Below are positions 8,477 to 17,567 of a DNA stretch of 64,000 nt, one piece after another; position 1 is the stretch's first letter; each line of letters opens with the position of its first letter. A model generated the notes under the pieces. That model ran no database searches and was not told where the DNA came from. It was given only the letters and a program-made list of their open reading frames with translations. The stretch comes from DASZMX01 sp035551475. GTDB lineage: Bacteria; Verrucomicrobiota; Verrucomicrobiia; Limisphaerales; Palsa-1400. The position numbers and the translations under genes are program-made. The stretch lies in the NCBI GenBank assembly GCA_035551475.1, contig DASZMX010000053.1, forward strand, positions 62,001 to 126,000. Direction: 5' to 3'.

Positions 8477-10003
8477 TCAATCCACTTTCACGGTGAGATG
8501 GCGCCGGTCCAGAATGGTGCCCTCAAAGAGCGTGAGCAAGGTTAGCGCCTCATTGTAGTCCGCCAGCGCCCGGATTTCGGCGGAGCGCGCGGAGGTGAAA
8601 TTGCTCTGCAATTGCAGGACAATAAATGGCGTGCTGGTCCCGACCTCCAGCTTGCGCCCTTCGGCGGACAAAGCCTGGTCGGCATAAACCCTCGCCTCGC
8701 GCGTCGCTTCCACCTGCGCAAAATCGCTCCGGGCCATCTCAATTTCGTTTTCCACCTGGATGAGCATGGTCTGCTCAACCGCGCGATACACCAATTTGGC
8801 CTGCTCCAGGCTGGCCTTGGCGGCGCGATAATTATTGCGCGCGGTCTGCGCGCCCAGCGGCACGCTCAGCACCACGCCATACGAATAACTCGGATAATTG
8901 TCCGGCGGAATTTGCCCAAAAGCGTTGCCGGAGTCGGAGGCCAGGCCGGTGCGCCCGTACGCGCCCGTTAAATCCAGTTGCGGAAACATCTGGTTAAATT
9001 GATAGCGTTTATTGACAGCGACGCGGTCGATATTCACCTGCGCCTGCAAAATATCCGGACGATTGGCCAGGGCGAGCTGCCAGCTCCCCTGTAAATCAAA
9101 CGTCGCCGGGATGGCCACGAGTTTTTCCGCGGGCAATAACGAGGTGTCGTAAAGCGTGCGGTATTTGTCCGTGATCAGGTTCTTGAGAATGTTTTCATCC
9201 GTCACCGCCAGTTGCTCCGCGGCCAGCAGCGCCGCCTTGGCGGAAGCCAGTTGCGATTGCGACTGCGCGACATCAAGCGTGGTCAGCACGCCGGCTTTGA
9301 CGCGCTTCTGGTTTTCCTCCACGAGCTGCCCGGCCAGCGCCACCGCCTGGCGCTGCACCTCGATGTTTTCCAGCGCGTAGCTTAACTCATAATAGGCCTG
9401 CTCGGTGGCGCTGATATTGGTCATCACCAACTGGCGGAAACCCAGTTCGTCGTAGCGCAAATTCTTCTTGGCGATCTGAATGACCGCGCGATTGTTGTCA
9501 ATCCAAAGATTGCGCAGCAAGGGCTGCTGAATGGTGAGGCCGGTGAAAGCGGTGTCCTGTGTGAACGGCGCCAGCGGCAGGCCATTGGTGCGGTTGAAAG
9601 TATAATACGCGCTGCGGTCGAGCGTCGTGGAAAAATTGTATTGCATGCCCCACGGCGTGGCGCCGTTGCCGCCATCAGCCCCGCCGATCCCGACCGCATA
9701 ATTACGGTCATCGACCGTTTGCGGCGGCGCGCTCAACCCGCCAAAAATCCGCCCCGGCTGATCGGTGTAGGTGTCCTTGGCCGTGCCATAAAACGCCGGC
9801 TCATACACGCCATAATCCGCAGCCAGCGCATAACGATCAAGCAACGGGCTGAAGCGCTGAATTTGCACATTGAGGTTATGCTCCAGCGTCAAATGAATAG
9901 CTTCCTCCAAGGTCAGCTTCAAAACCTTGTTCGTCTGCGCCTCGGCCCCCATCGCGCCCAGCGTGAGCGCACAGAAAATCCCCGCAAATCCTCGTCCATT
10001 CAT
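8477..10003 (-). CDS. TolC-family outer membrane efflux protein
   Basis: The 508-residue protein starts with a signal peptide (about residues 1-22, ending G-A-E-A) followed by the repeated long-helix architecture of outer membrane efflux proteins. Characteristic signs are L-T-L-E-E-A-I-H-L-T-L-E-H-N-L near the N-terminus, the periodic R-x-x-x-G-x-x-T-x-x-D-V-A-Q-S-Q-x-x-L (residues ~255-275) and the N-R-P-D-I-L-Q-A equatorial motif (~320). TolC-type channels form trimers that carry substrates across the outer membrane. No periplasmic adaptor or inner membrane pump is adjacent. It lies between sua5 (68-base gap) and the GH-GT2 fusion, so export of the product of that glycosyltransferase is conceivable but unproven. 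Confidence 0.92.
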   Translation of the reverse strand: MNGRGFAGIFCALTLGAMGAEAQTNKVLKLTLEEAIHLTLEHNLNVQIQRFSPLLDRYALAADYGVYEPAFYGTAKDTYTDQPGRIFGGLSAPPQTVDDRNYAVGIGGADGGNGATPWGMQYNFSTTLDRSAYYTFNRTNGLPLAPFTQDTAFTGLTIQQPLLRNLWIDNNRAVIQIAKKNLRYDELGFRQLVMTNISATEQAYYELSYALENIEVQRQAVALAGQLVEENQKRVKAGVLTTLDVAQSQSQLASAKAALLAAEQLAVTDENILKNLITDKYRTLYDTSLLPAEKLVAIPATFDLQGSWQLALANRPDILQAQVNIDRVAVNKRYQFNQMFPQLDLTGAYGRTGLASDSGNAFGQIPPDNYPSYSYGVVLSVPLGAQTARNNYRAAKASLEQAKLVYRAVEQTMLIQVENEIEMARSDFAQVEATREARVYADQALSAEGRKLEVGTSTPFIVLQLQSNFTSARSAEIRALADYNEALTLLTLFEGTILDRRHLTVKVD

Positions 10004-10071
10004 GTCTCGTTTTTGACGCCGCGCAGTCTGCGCAACTTCAAACTATTCGTCAAATCCCATCGGGCTGGTAT

Positions 10072-11079
10072 TCATTGACTTGAGGCGCGCCGTAACCGGT
10101 CGGCAATGGCCTGCCATTCCGGCTCGTCCGGCGGAGCTTCCACTACGATCAATTGGGCCCCGCCTTCGTCGCAGGCGTGCATTTCCCCGTACAGCGCACG
10201 GCCAAATGCCTCGGCGTCATGTGGAATGACCGCCACGCGCCCGAACTTTTCGCGCAACGGGATCACGGTATGCGCCATCACATGGATGCCCTCGCGTGGC
10301 AGCGCGAAGCGCCGCATCTGCGCGGCCAAATCGGCTTCATCGGTCCAGCGCAATATCACCAGACGCGCGTGCGGCGCGTAATGTTTGTCCAGCAGGCCCG
10401 GACTGCGCAAAATTCGGTCGCCGCCCGGACCGCGCAATGGTTTTTCGCCTAAAACCGCTTGCAGCGACTCAGCCTGCACCATGCCCGGCCGCAACAAGCG
10501 CGGCGGTGGTTCGCTAAGATCGATCACCGTCGATTCAATCCCAATCTGCGATTGTCCGCCATCCACGATCAAGGGAACCAGATTTCCCAAGCTTTTGCGC
10601 GCGTGCTGCGCATTGGTCGGCGAGATTTCGCCCGAACGATTGGCGCTCGGCGCGGCCAATGGAAATTGACAGGCGCGAATCACGGCCTGAATGAAAGGAT
10701 GGCTGGGCCAGCGCAATCCCACCGTGGCGCCGCCGGCCGTCACGATATCTGGAATGATCGGAGCTCTGGGCAAAACCATGGTCAGCGGCCCGGGCCAAAA
10801 CGCGCGCGCCAGCGTCTGCGCCTCTTCCGGCCAGGAGGCCGCACAGCGTTGGGCCATTTCCAGGCTGGCCACATGCACGATGATTGGATTGTGCGCGGGG
10901 CGGCCTTTCGCCGCAAAAATGCGCGCCACGGCGTCGGCATTCCACGCGTTGGCCGCCAGGCCGTACACGGTTTCCGTGGGGAGGACCGCCAATTGACCGG
11001 CCCTCAATGTTTCCGCGGCGCGCTGCACGGCCGCTTCGAACAAAGCGGCGCTTTCGGTGGGCAACACTTCGGCGGTCAT
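10072..11079 (-). CDS. sua5: L-threonylcarbamoyladenylate synthase, Sua5 type
   Basis: This enzyme makes threonylcarbamoyl-AMP from threonine, bicarbonate and ATP for the t6A37 modification of ANN-decoding tRNAs. The YrdC domain (residues ~15-210) shows the diagnostic L-P-T-E-T-V-Y-G-L-A-A-N, the K-G-R-P-x-x-N-P-I-I-V-H-V nucleotide motif, L-W-P-G-like F-W-P-G-P-L-T, and S-A-N-R-S-G. The remaining ~110 residues form the Sua5 C-terminal domain, with S-P-G-L-L-D-K-H-Y-A-P, which identifies the long Sua5 rather than the short TsaC form. It follows the YciE-like gene with only 11 bases between. Confidence 0.96.
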   Translation of the reverse strand: MTAEVLPTESAALFEAAVQRAAETLRAGQLAVLPTETVYGLAANAWNADAVARIFAAKGRPAHNPIIVHVASLEMAQRCAASWPEEAQTLARAFWPGPLTMVLPRAPIIPDIVTAGGATVGLRWPSHPFIQAVIRACQFPLAAPSANRSGEISPTNAQHARKSLGNLVPLIVDGGQSQIGIESTVIDLSEPPPRLLRPGMVQAESLQAVLGEKPLRGPGGDRILRSPGLLDKHYAPHARLVILRWTDEADLAAQMRRFALPREGIHVMAHTVIPLREKFGRVAVIPHDAEAFGRALYGEMHACDEGGAQLIVVEAPPDEPEWQAIADRLRRASSQ

Positions 11080-11090
11080 GCGCGAGGGAA

Positions 11091-11621
11091 CTATTCCTCC
11101 TCTTCTTCGTCGTGATCAACTTCGGCGCCTTCTCCTTGATGCGCCTCTTGATTGACCGTGTCGGCGATGTCGGTGAGAATTTCGTCGGCCTCTTTTTCGT
11201 CGTCCAACGTTTCCTGCAAGATGTCGGAATCTTCTTCCCGTCCGAGCAACCGCGCATAGGCGGACAGGCAGCCATACGCCGCGATCTCGTAATGTTCGAT
11301 CCGTTGCAGGGAGCCGATAATGCCCACGTCCATGACTTCCGGCGCGGCATCCGCTTCCAGCATTTCCTGCAATTCGGCGGCCAACCCGGCCATGCCCAGA
11401 CATTTTTTTGGAGCGGGATCTTCGCCGAGGCTTTCGAGAATTTCCTTCAGCCGCACCAGATGGGCCTCGGATTGGTCTAAATGCTCCTCCAGCGCATCTT
11501 TCAATTCCTGGCTGGCGGCGGCTTTGGCGGCGGCGGCGAGCGGCTTGCGCAACTGCTGCTCGGCGTCGTAAAGTTCGCGAAGTTGTTCAATATATAAATC
11601 GTGCAATGCGCTGATTTTCAT
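11091..11621 (-). CDS. YciE/DUF892-type ferritin-like stress protein
   Basis: The 176-residue protein belongs to the DUF892 (YciE/YciF) ferritin-like family. It starts with L-H-D-L-Y-I-E-Q-L-R-E-L-Y-D-A-E, then has E-H-L-D-Q-S-E-A-H and I-E-H-Y-E-I-A-A-Y-G, which supply the carboxylates and histidines expected for a four-helix bundle with a di-metal site. Family members are often stress- or osmotically induced. A run of glutamates ends the protein (D-E-E-E-E-E). The ATG at 11621 matches the family start (K-I-S-A-L-H-D-L-Y). It is divergent from the SET-domain gene, with only 32 bases between the start codons, so both must share a compact promoter region. Confidence 0.9.
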   Translation of the reverse strand: MKISALHDLYIEQLRELYDAEQQLRKPLAAAAKAAASQELKDALEEHLDQSEAHLVRLKEILESLGEDPAPKKCLGMAGLAAELQEMLEADAAPEVMDVGIIGSLQRIEHYEIAAYGCLSAYARLLGREEDSDILQETLDDEKEADEILTDIADTVNQEAHQGEGAEVDHDEEEEE

Positions 11622-11653
11622 AACAGTTCCATTTGGTTTTCCATCGTTCCACC

Positions 11654-12124
11654 ATGCCTGATCTCTTTTACATTGCAACTTCGCCCATCAGCGGCCGTGG
11701 CGGCTTTGCCTCCGCCGATATTCCGCGCGGCGCGCGCATTGTGGAGTATCTCGGCGTCAAAATCTCCAAACTGGAGTCGCTCCATCTGTGCGAAGAAAAT
11801 AATCCCTACATTTTCTCGCTCAACGATGAATTCGATCTGAACGGCGACGTGGCGTGGAATCCCGCCCGCTTTCTCAACCACAGTTGCGATGGCAATTGCG
11901 AGGCGGAAAACAAGGACAGCCACATCTGGATTCTCGCGCGGCGGGCGATCAAGAAGGGCGAGGAGCTGACTTTCAATTACGGCTACGACCTGGAAGATTA
12001 CCGCCAATATCCATGCCACTGCGGCGCCGCCAATTGCGTGGGATACATTGTAGCGGAGGAATTCTTCGATAAACTGCCGCCCAAAGATTCTGTCAATCAG
12101 AATCCCACACCCAGTCGCCATTGA
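11654..12124 (+). CDS. SET-domain protein, putative protein lysine methyltransferase
   Basis: The 156-residue protein is almost entirely a SET domain. It shows G-R-G-G-F-A-S-A-D-I-P-R-G near the start, the pseudoknot-forming R-F-L-N-H-S-C-D-G-N-C (residues ~75-85), and E-L-T-F-N-Y-G-Y-D with the catalytic tyrosine (~108). It then has a post-SET zinc motif C-x-C-x4-C (about residues 122-129) that would complete a site with the NHSC cysteine. SET enzymes transfer methyl groups from SAM to protein lysines; in bacteria their targets are rarely known. The ATG at 11654 gives a protein starting just before the domain; an in-frame start at 11633 is also possible. Its last 32 bases overlap the end of the convergent STN-containing gene. 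Confidence 0.9.
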   Translation: MPDLFYIATSPISGRGGFASADIPRGARIVEYLGVKISKLESLHLCEENNPYIFSLNDEFDLNGDVAWNPARFLNHSCDGNCEAENKDSHIWILARRAIKKGEELTFNYGYDLEDYRQYPCHCGAANCVGYIVAEEFFDKLPPKDSVNQNPTPSRH

Positions 12125-14144
12125 GCGATTTCCAATCGCACACCATGCCGCCATCGTCCGTCTCGTTCCATCCCACGGAGTAAAGCAGAAATTTGCCGTC
12201 AGGCTTGCGATGAAATTGCAGCGGCTGGCCGGTGACGACATCGCGCGGGACGCGGTCAATCAAACGAGGGGCCAAGTCCGCAAGGGTTTGCGGCAACGCG
12301 CCGATCGCGAGCCGGCTTCGTTCCAGGGCGCAGGCCACGCGGGCGAGATTGGCGGCGGTTTGATTGCGGGCAACCGCAAAAATAGCGCTGGAATAATTTG
12401 GCGGCCCCATTTTCACGAGGAAATTGTAGGGCGTAAAATTTCGCTCCGCCAAATCCGCTTCATACGCCCTAATTTTGCGGGGAAAAAACAGGTTTTGCGG
12501 CAGGCTGAACCCCTGCGCCAGGCCGCTTTCCCGCGTGGCCCATTCCGTCATGTTTTGATAAACCCAACCCCGCGGGCCGGGCACGAACACCAGAGTTTCG
12601 GGCGCGGGCAGGCGGGAAGCCGGGGCGCGCCGCGCGGCATTGAAATTGTTTTCGCGCAACTTCGCAAAGTCAGAGGGCGACGCCGTTTCCAGCCAGCGGC
12701 AGGTCGCCGCTTCCTCGGTCTTCAAGGCGCCGGCAAACAGCGGCAGGAGATCGACCTCCGCCAGTTGACCTTGCAGAGCCGCCAGTTCCGCATCGTTCCA
12801 CGCATGCTCGCGAAGGCCGAAGGCAATGACCGTGGCATACAGGCCGGTCACAGCGCTGTCAACCATCGCGGCAACCACTCGAACCGGGCGCGCCCGGTTA
12901 AAGCGCCCGAGATCGTGCAACAGCGTCAGATCTTCCAACGCCTTGTCGGGATGATGCAGGAGGAGCTCGCACTCGGCGCGTTCCGCCAGGGCCTGCGCGA
13001 CCGTGCGCATGGAAATGAAATTCGGCGCCGGCGCGCTATCCGGCTGCGCATAATCGCCGGCGCGCCGCATTTCCGGGCGCTGCAACGCCTGGCGAATTCG
13101 CTCCAATCCCGGGTTGAGGCGCTGCTCGCTCCACGCCATGTAATCGGCGGCTCCATAGCACGGATCAACGGCGAGGCGAAGCACATTGCTGGCGAGCGGC
13201 TGGGTCCGCCACGAAAGCGCCGGGCGCGGCGCACCTCGTCCGTTGGCGGGAAGTAAATCCTCAAAGACCGCAGCCAATTCATCCGCCGTGGGCATTCGCT
13301 CCGAAACCAAAACCATCTGGAGCGGCGCCGTCAAGGGATGGGAAAAAACGAGGCTATTCAGCGGACCCGCCACGCCCTCACCCAGTTTGCGCCGCAACGC
13401 GGCATCGAGGGACGCGCGCACGGCCGCATCCATGAACCCTCTTCCGTCCGCGGCCATTTTTGGGGAGGCGTGAATTGTGTTGGAGCCGCCGCCGGACACG
13501 AGTTTCGCGTCGTGAGAATTCAACAGCGCCGCCAGGGCCATCGCCGCATCCACCGAGCGCCAGGTCACGCTGACGTTTTCCGAGGCTGCGGGCAAATCGG
13601 AGTCCAACACCACATTGAGGCGCGCTTGCAAAGCCAGGGTTTTGATCGCATCCCGCAACGGCACGTTCTCCAGGCGCACGATGTCCACCAGCGAGGCGCT
13701 GCCCAAGGAAAAAAGGGCGGGGCCCGGCAACAGGAGACGGGCGGCAAAATTTGACGTCTCGGACACGGGCAACGGAGCGCCGGGCGGCACGATGGTTATA
13801 TCTGCGAGAACGACGCTTGGATTGGTTCCTCCTTCACGATAAGGCCCGGCCAAATCGGAAATTTCGGTGGGGCCTTTGCCGGAAAACCAGCGCTCCATTT
13901 TCGGCAGCGCAAAGACGTTTTGTTCCGGGCGCACGGGCGTCGGAATGAAGGCGTCCCATTCCAACGTGTCGGCTTGGGCGGCGCGCGCCTGCCGGTAGGC
14001 ATCCCAGGTTTTCTGTCCGCGCCAGTTTTCTTCCTTATAAAAACCAATGGCGAGCAGGACCGCCAACCCCAGATACACAAAGATGCGCCGCGCCCGCGGT
14101 GGCGGAGAGACCGGGCCGGATGGCGGTGGTTGAGGTTCGTCCAC
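12093..14144 (-). CDS. Membrane-anchored protein with a secretin N0/STN-like domain, function unknown
   Basis: The product of about 683 residues has a proline-rich N-terminus, one transmembrane segment (I-F-V-Y-L-G-L-A-V-L-L-A-I-G, about residues 20-37) and a large presumably periplasmic part. A short section (I-V-R-L-E-N-V-P-L-R-D-A-I-K-T-L-A) followed by N-V-V-L-D-S and V-T-W-R-S-V-D-A-A-M resembles the secretin/TonB short N-terminal (STN) fold, which usually mediates envelope protein contacts. The C-terminus (R-V-P-R-D-V-V-T-G-Q-P-L and F-L-L-Y-S-V-G-W-N-E) resembles a motif that I recall from hypothetical proteins of Verrucomicrobiota. No enzyme motif was found. The start is uncertain: GTG at 14144 avoids the upstream gene, while GTG at 14216 would overlap its end by 50 bases. 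Confidence 0.6.
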   Translation of the reverse strand: MDEPQPPPSGPVSPPPRARRIFVYLGLAVLLAIGFYKEENWRGQKTWDAYRQARAAQADTLEWDAFIPTPVRPEQNVFALPKMERWFSGKGPTEISDLAGPYREGGTNPSVVLADITIVPPGAPLPVSETSNFAARLLLPGPALFSLGSASLVDIVRLENVPLRDAIKTLALQARLNVVLDSDLPAASENVSVTWRSVDAAMALAALLNSHDAKLVSGGGSNTIHASPKMAADGRGFMDAAVRASLDAALRRKLGEGVAGPLNSLVFSHPLTAPLQMVLVSERMPTADELAAVFEDLLPANGRGAPRPALSWRTQPLASNVLRLAVDPCYGAADYMAWSEQRLNPGLERIRQALQRPEMRRAGDYAQPDSAPAPNFISMRTVAQALAERAECELLLHHPDKALEDLTLLHDLGRFNRARPVRVVAAMVDSAVTGLYATVIAFGLREHAWNDAELAALQGQLAEVDLLPLFAGALKTEEAATCRWLETASPSDFAKLRENNFNAARRAPASRLPAPETLVFVPGPRGWVYQNMTEWATRESGLAQGFSLPQNLFFPRKIRAYEADLAERNFTPYNFLVKMGPPNYSSAIFAVARNQTAANLARVACALERSRLAIGALPQTLADLAPRLIDRVPRDVVTGQPLQFHRKPDGKFLLYSVGWNETDDGGMVCDWKSLNGDWVWDSD

Positions 14145-14166
14145 GAAGCGGCATCGTGCCGCAACG

Positions 14167-16599
14167 TCATATTTTTGACAAGCCCGGACGATTTCCAAAA
14201 AAGCGGCGAATTTCACCCGCCGGATCGCGCGTGATCAATTCGGCGGGACTTTCGCCATACCAATCGCGCGGGAGATGATCGGCGTAAGGCGCCTGCACAA
14301 AACGCTGGCAAAGCAGCGCAATGACGCCGCGATCGGTTTCGCTGCGAATTAAACGGCCCGCCGCCTGAATGACGCGCGTCATGCCCGGTTGAAGATAGGC
14401 GTATTCAAATCCCGCCTGTTCCTTCTCGTCAAAATAACGGCGCAACAATTCGCGCTCAAACGAGACTTGCGGCAAAGCCGGCGATACGATGTACACCCCG
14501 CTCAAGAGTTCGCCCGGGTAATCCACGCCCTCGGCATACATACCGCCCAGCACCGCCAGGACCAGCACGCCCTGCGGCGGGGGCGCGGCCAGGGCGCTGA
14601 AGATTTCCTGCCGCTCGGCGGGCGAGGCATTCGGGCGTTGCACCCAAACGCGGGCGCGCGTGGCCGGCATTTTTTCCGCGACTCGCCGCAAAAACTGGTA
14701 GCTGGGAAAGAGGACGAGGCCGTTGCCCGTCTGCGCGTCGGACATTTCCGCGAGCAATTTTGCCACGATCGCAAAATTGCTTTCCCGCGCCGCGAACGTC
14801 GTGCGCACCTGCGGCAGAATCATCACTTTGCGGTTCTCGCGGGGGAACGGCGGCGGCAACGAAATGGTCTCGGTGCGCTCCGACTGCAAGCCCAGCGTTC
14901 GCCGCACGAGCTCCACCGGCGAGAGTGTCGCGGAAAAAAGAATGCTGGAGGCGGAGGCGCGAAAAATCGGCGCCAAGGCGCGCGCTGGATCCAGGCAGAT
15001 GATCGCCAGGCGCACGCCATCGGGGCGGCGTTCAACCACGCAGCTAAAACCGGCGCCAAAAAGGTGCAAGGCCGCAATGACGCGCTGCCAGGCGAAATGC
15101 GCGTCCACCACCGGATCATCCGGCGGCGTGTATTTGGCCTCGCGTTTCCACGACAGGTAACGAATGAATTTGGCTTCCCATTCCTTCCACGCGGCGCGCA
15201 GCGCTTCCCTGGGCGGATCAATTTCCGCGATGGCCGCCCCGGCGGGCAGGAACGCCGCCTCATCGGCCAGCAATTGAATCATCCGGTCGATGCTTTCAGA
15301 GAGCGTCTCAAAAAGTTCCCCGGGTTGAAGCAGCAACCGGGAAGCGGCGGCGCGAAAATCCTGCTCCAGAATTTCCGGCGAAAAAATCTGGCGCGCGCGG
15401 TCCGGCAGATTGTGCGCTTCGTCAATCAAAAGAATCGCCTCCCCCAATTCGTCCGGCCCGAGATGCCGCAGGGCCGCGCCGGGATCGAACACGTAATTAT
15501 AATCCGCCACGATGGCGTCGGCGCTGCGGGCCAGCTCCAGTTGGGTCTCGAACGGGCAGACCTTTTCCATTTTCGCCGCGGCGAAGACGGCGTCCGGATC
15601 ATAATGCCAGTGGCTGGCGCGCAGCCGCTCCACCAGCCCGGAGCGCTCCATCTTTTCGGGATAGCCCTTGGCGTAGGGGCAAAAATCTTCATGGCAAATG
15701 ACGCGGTCGTTGGCGCACATCTTCTCCTTGTTGCGGATTTGCAGGGTGCGAAAGGCGCCCTCGACATTCATGGCGCGCAAGGCGGCCACCGCCATTTTTT
15801 GCTGGAGCGTTTTCGAAGTTAGAAAAACCACCTGCCGCCCCGCCGCGAGCCCCTGCGCCAGGGCCGGATGCAGCGCCGCCGCCGTTTTGCCGGAACCCGT
15901 CGGAGCCTCGGCGAGCAAATGCCCCCCGCCGGCGACCGCCTTTCGCACGGCGTCAATCATAACCTGCTGCCCCGGGCGCGGCGCCGCGTGCGGGAACGGC
16001 ATGCCGGCCGCCGCCTGGGCTTTCTTGCCGCGCGCTGTCGCTTCGGCTTTCCAAATGGCGAGACTCCGCTGCAAACGCCGTTGCACATCCCGCTCCAGCG
16101 CCTCGGCGTCATAGGGCACGGCCAGCGCCGTTTCCTCGCCGCTGGCCAAATCCACATACACGAGCGCGCCGGTCACGGGCGAATGGCCCAGTCGGGCCCA
16201 GAGGTGACAGTAAAGAAGAAGCTGCCGCTGATGCCGCTCCGCCACGCCGCCGGTGCGGCGGATTTCGGACGTCGGCACGTAGGTGGATTTGAACTCCTCA
16301 ACCAGCCAGCCGCCGCCGGTTTGCGCGGCGCAGCCGTCCAACCGCCCGGTCACGATGGCCGTCCAATCCTCCACCGCCCAGCGCGCCTGCAAAAAAACTT
16401 CCCGGCGATACTCGGGATTCAGCCGCGCGCGCTCCTGCAGCACGCGGGCGTGCAATTCCGCCCCGAGGCCCAGCCGATGCCAGCCTTCGCCGCGCTCGAA
16501 TCCGATGCGCGCATAACCCTCGCCCTCCGCCAGCTCGCGCACGGAGATTTCAAATGTCCTGGCCGCTTCGTCGAATTTCAAGGCAGACAATTTTAACAC
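14167..16599 (-). CDS. PD-(D/E)XK nuclease-like domain fused to an XPD/DinG-type helicase
   Basis: The 810-residue protein has an N-terminal region (~60-170) with D-G in G-R-L-D-G (about 87), E-F-K (about 101-103) and R-Q-L-L-L-Y-C-H-L-W (~127-136), the pattern of a RecB/Cas4-like PD-(D/E)XK nuclease. The rest is a superfamily 2 XPD/DinG helicase: Walker A E-A-P-T-G-S-G-K-T (~232-240), iron-sulphur cysteines between about 294 and 349 (M-C, I-C, F-C-P, V-C-P), the D-E-A-H box (~389), and motif VI Q-A-A-G-R-L-I-R near the C-terminus. Such enzymes unwind DNA 5'-3' in repair. The start codon is a GTG. It is divergent from the nucleotidyltransferase gene. Confidence 0.88.
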   Translation of the reverse strand: MLKLSALKFDEAARTFEISVRELAEGEGYARIGFERGEGWHRLGLGAELHARVLQERARLNPEYRREVFLQARWAVEDWTAIVTGRLDGCAAQTGGGWLVEEFKSTYVPTSEIRRTGGVAERHQRQLLLYCHLWARLGHSPVTGALVYVDLASGEETALAVPYDAEALERDVQRRLQRSLAIWKAEATARGKKAQAAAGMPFPHAAPRPGQQVMIDAVRKAVAGGGHLLAEAPTGSGKTAAALHPALAQGLAAGRQVVFLTSKTLQQKMAVAALRAMNVEGAFRTLQIRNKEKMCANDRVICHEDFCPYAKGYPEKMERSGLVERLRASHWHYDPDAVFAAAKMEKVCPFETQLELARSADAIVADYNYVFDPGAALRHLGPDELGEAILLIDEAHNLPDRARQIFSPEILEQDFRAAASRLLLQPGELFETLSESIDRMIQLLADEAAFLPAGAAIAEIDPPREALRAAWKEWEAKFIRYLSWKREAKYTPPDDPVVDAHFAWQRVIAALHLFGAGFSCVVERRPDGVRLAIICLDPARALAPIFRASASSILFSATLSPVELVRRTLGLQSERTETISLPPPFPRENRKVMILPQVRTTFAARESNFAIVAKLLAEMSDAQTGNGLVLFPSYQFLRRVAEKMPATRARVWVQRPNASPAERQEIFSALAAPPPQGVLVLAVLGGMYAEGVDYPGELLSGVYIVSPALPQVSFERELLRRYFDEKEQAGFEYAYLQPGMTRVIQAAGRLIRSETDRGVIALLCQRFVQAPYADHLPRDWYGESPAELITRDPAGEIRRFFGNRPGLSKI

Positions 16600-16660
16600 A
16601 GAACCGTTGCGCGCATAGGCCGCAAAATGCTAAACACACGCACGAAAATTTAAACCGACC

Positions 16661-17566
16661 ATGCCAACACATGCATCCAAACCCACCCTGCTCGTCCTCG
16701 CGGCCGGCATGGGCAGCCGCTACGGCGGCCTGAAGCAGATCGATCCCGTCGGCCCTTCGGGCGAAACCATTATTGACTACTCCATTTACGACGCCTTGCG
16801 CGCCGGCTTTGGCAAACTGGTCTTCGTCATTCGCCGCGACATCGAGGAGCAATTCCGCCAGATCATCGGCGCGCGCTTCGAGAAAAAAGTCCAGGTGGAA
16901 TATGTCTTCCAGGAGCTGGACAAATTGCCCGCGGGATTTTCGCGGCCGCTCCAGCGTCAGAAACCCTGGGGCACCACCCACGCCATCCTGATGGCCGAGG
17001 ACGTGGTGCGCGAGCCCTTCGCCGCCATTAACGCTGATGATTTTTACGGCGCGAATTCGTATCGCCTGCTGGCCCAGCACCTCCAGTCGGGCAGTCCGGA
17101 CTATGCCATGGTGGGCTTCGTGCTGCGGAACACGCTTTCGGAATTTGGGAGCGTGGCGCGCGGCGTTTCCCAGGCGGATGCGCAGGGCTATTTAACCTCC
17201 GTGACGGAATTGACCAAGATTGAACCCGACGGCGCCGGCGCGAAGAACACCGACCCTTCCGGGAAAATCACCCGCCTGACCGGCGACGAACTGGTGTCGA
17301 TGAATTTTTGGGGATTCACCCCCGCGCTTTTTCCGCAATTGCGCCAGGCGTTCGAGGAATTTTTGCGCCGCAGCGGGCAGGAGGAAAAATCAGAATGCTA
17401 CATTCCCAACACCGTCGGCCAGCTCGTCACCGCCGGCCAGGCGCGCGTGAAACTCCTGCGCACGGATGACGCGTGGTTCGGCGTCACCTATCGCGAAGAT
17501 CGCCCGCGCGTGGTGGAAAGCATCAAGAAGCTCGTGGCGCGAGGTGATTATCCCGCAAAGCTGTGA
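16661..17566 (+). CDS. Nucleotidyltransferase family (sugar-1-phosphate type)
   Basis: The 301-residue protein carries the NTP-transferase signature L-V-L-A-A-G-M-G-S-R-Y-G-G-L-K-Q (residues ~10-25) and a metal-binding N-A-D-D-F-Y-G (~124-130), as in enzymes that activate sugar 1-phosphates with NTPs. The phosphosugar is not obvious, because the sequence has the plain Rossmann-like fold without the left-handed helix of GlmU. The ATG at 16661 is the first possible start and gives the motif at its usual distance from the N-terminus. It is a single gene, divergent from the helicase and ending two bases before the stop of the hpnI-like gene. Confidence 0.85.
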   Translation: MPTHASKPTLLVLAAGMGSRYGGLKQIDPVGPSGETIIDYSIYDALRAGFGKLVFVIRRDIEEQFRQIIGARFEKKVQVEYVFQELDKLPAGFSRPLQRQKPWGTTHAILMAEDVVREPFAAINADDFYGANSYRLLAQHLQSGSPDYAMVGFVLRNTLSEFGSVARGVSQADAQGYLTSVTELTKIEPDGAGAKNTDPSGKITRLTGDELVSMNFWGFTPALFPQLRQAFEEFLRRSGQEEKSECYIPNTVGQLVTAGQARVKLLRTDDAWFGVTYREDRPRVVESIKKLVARGDYPAKL

Positions 17567-17567
17567 T

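Noticed and set aside
14389..15822. A 477-codon plus-strand frame opposite the helicase
   Set aside because: The helicase has every motif on the minus strand; the opposite frame is rich in R, Q, G and H.
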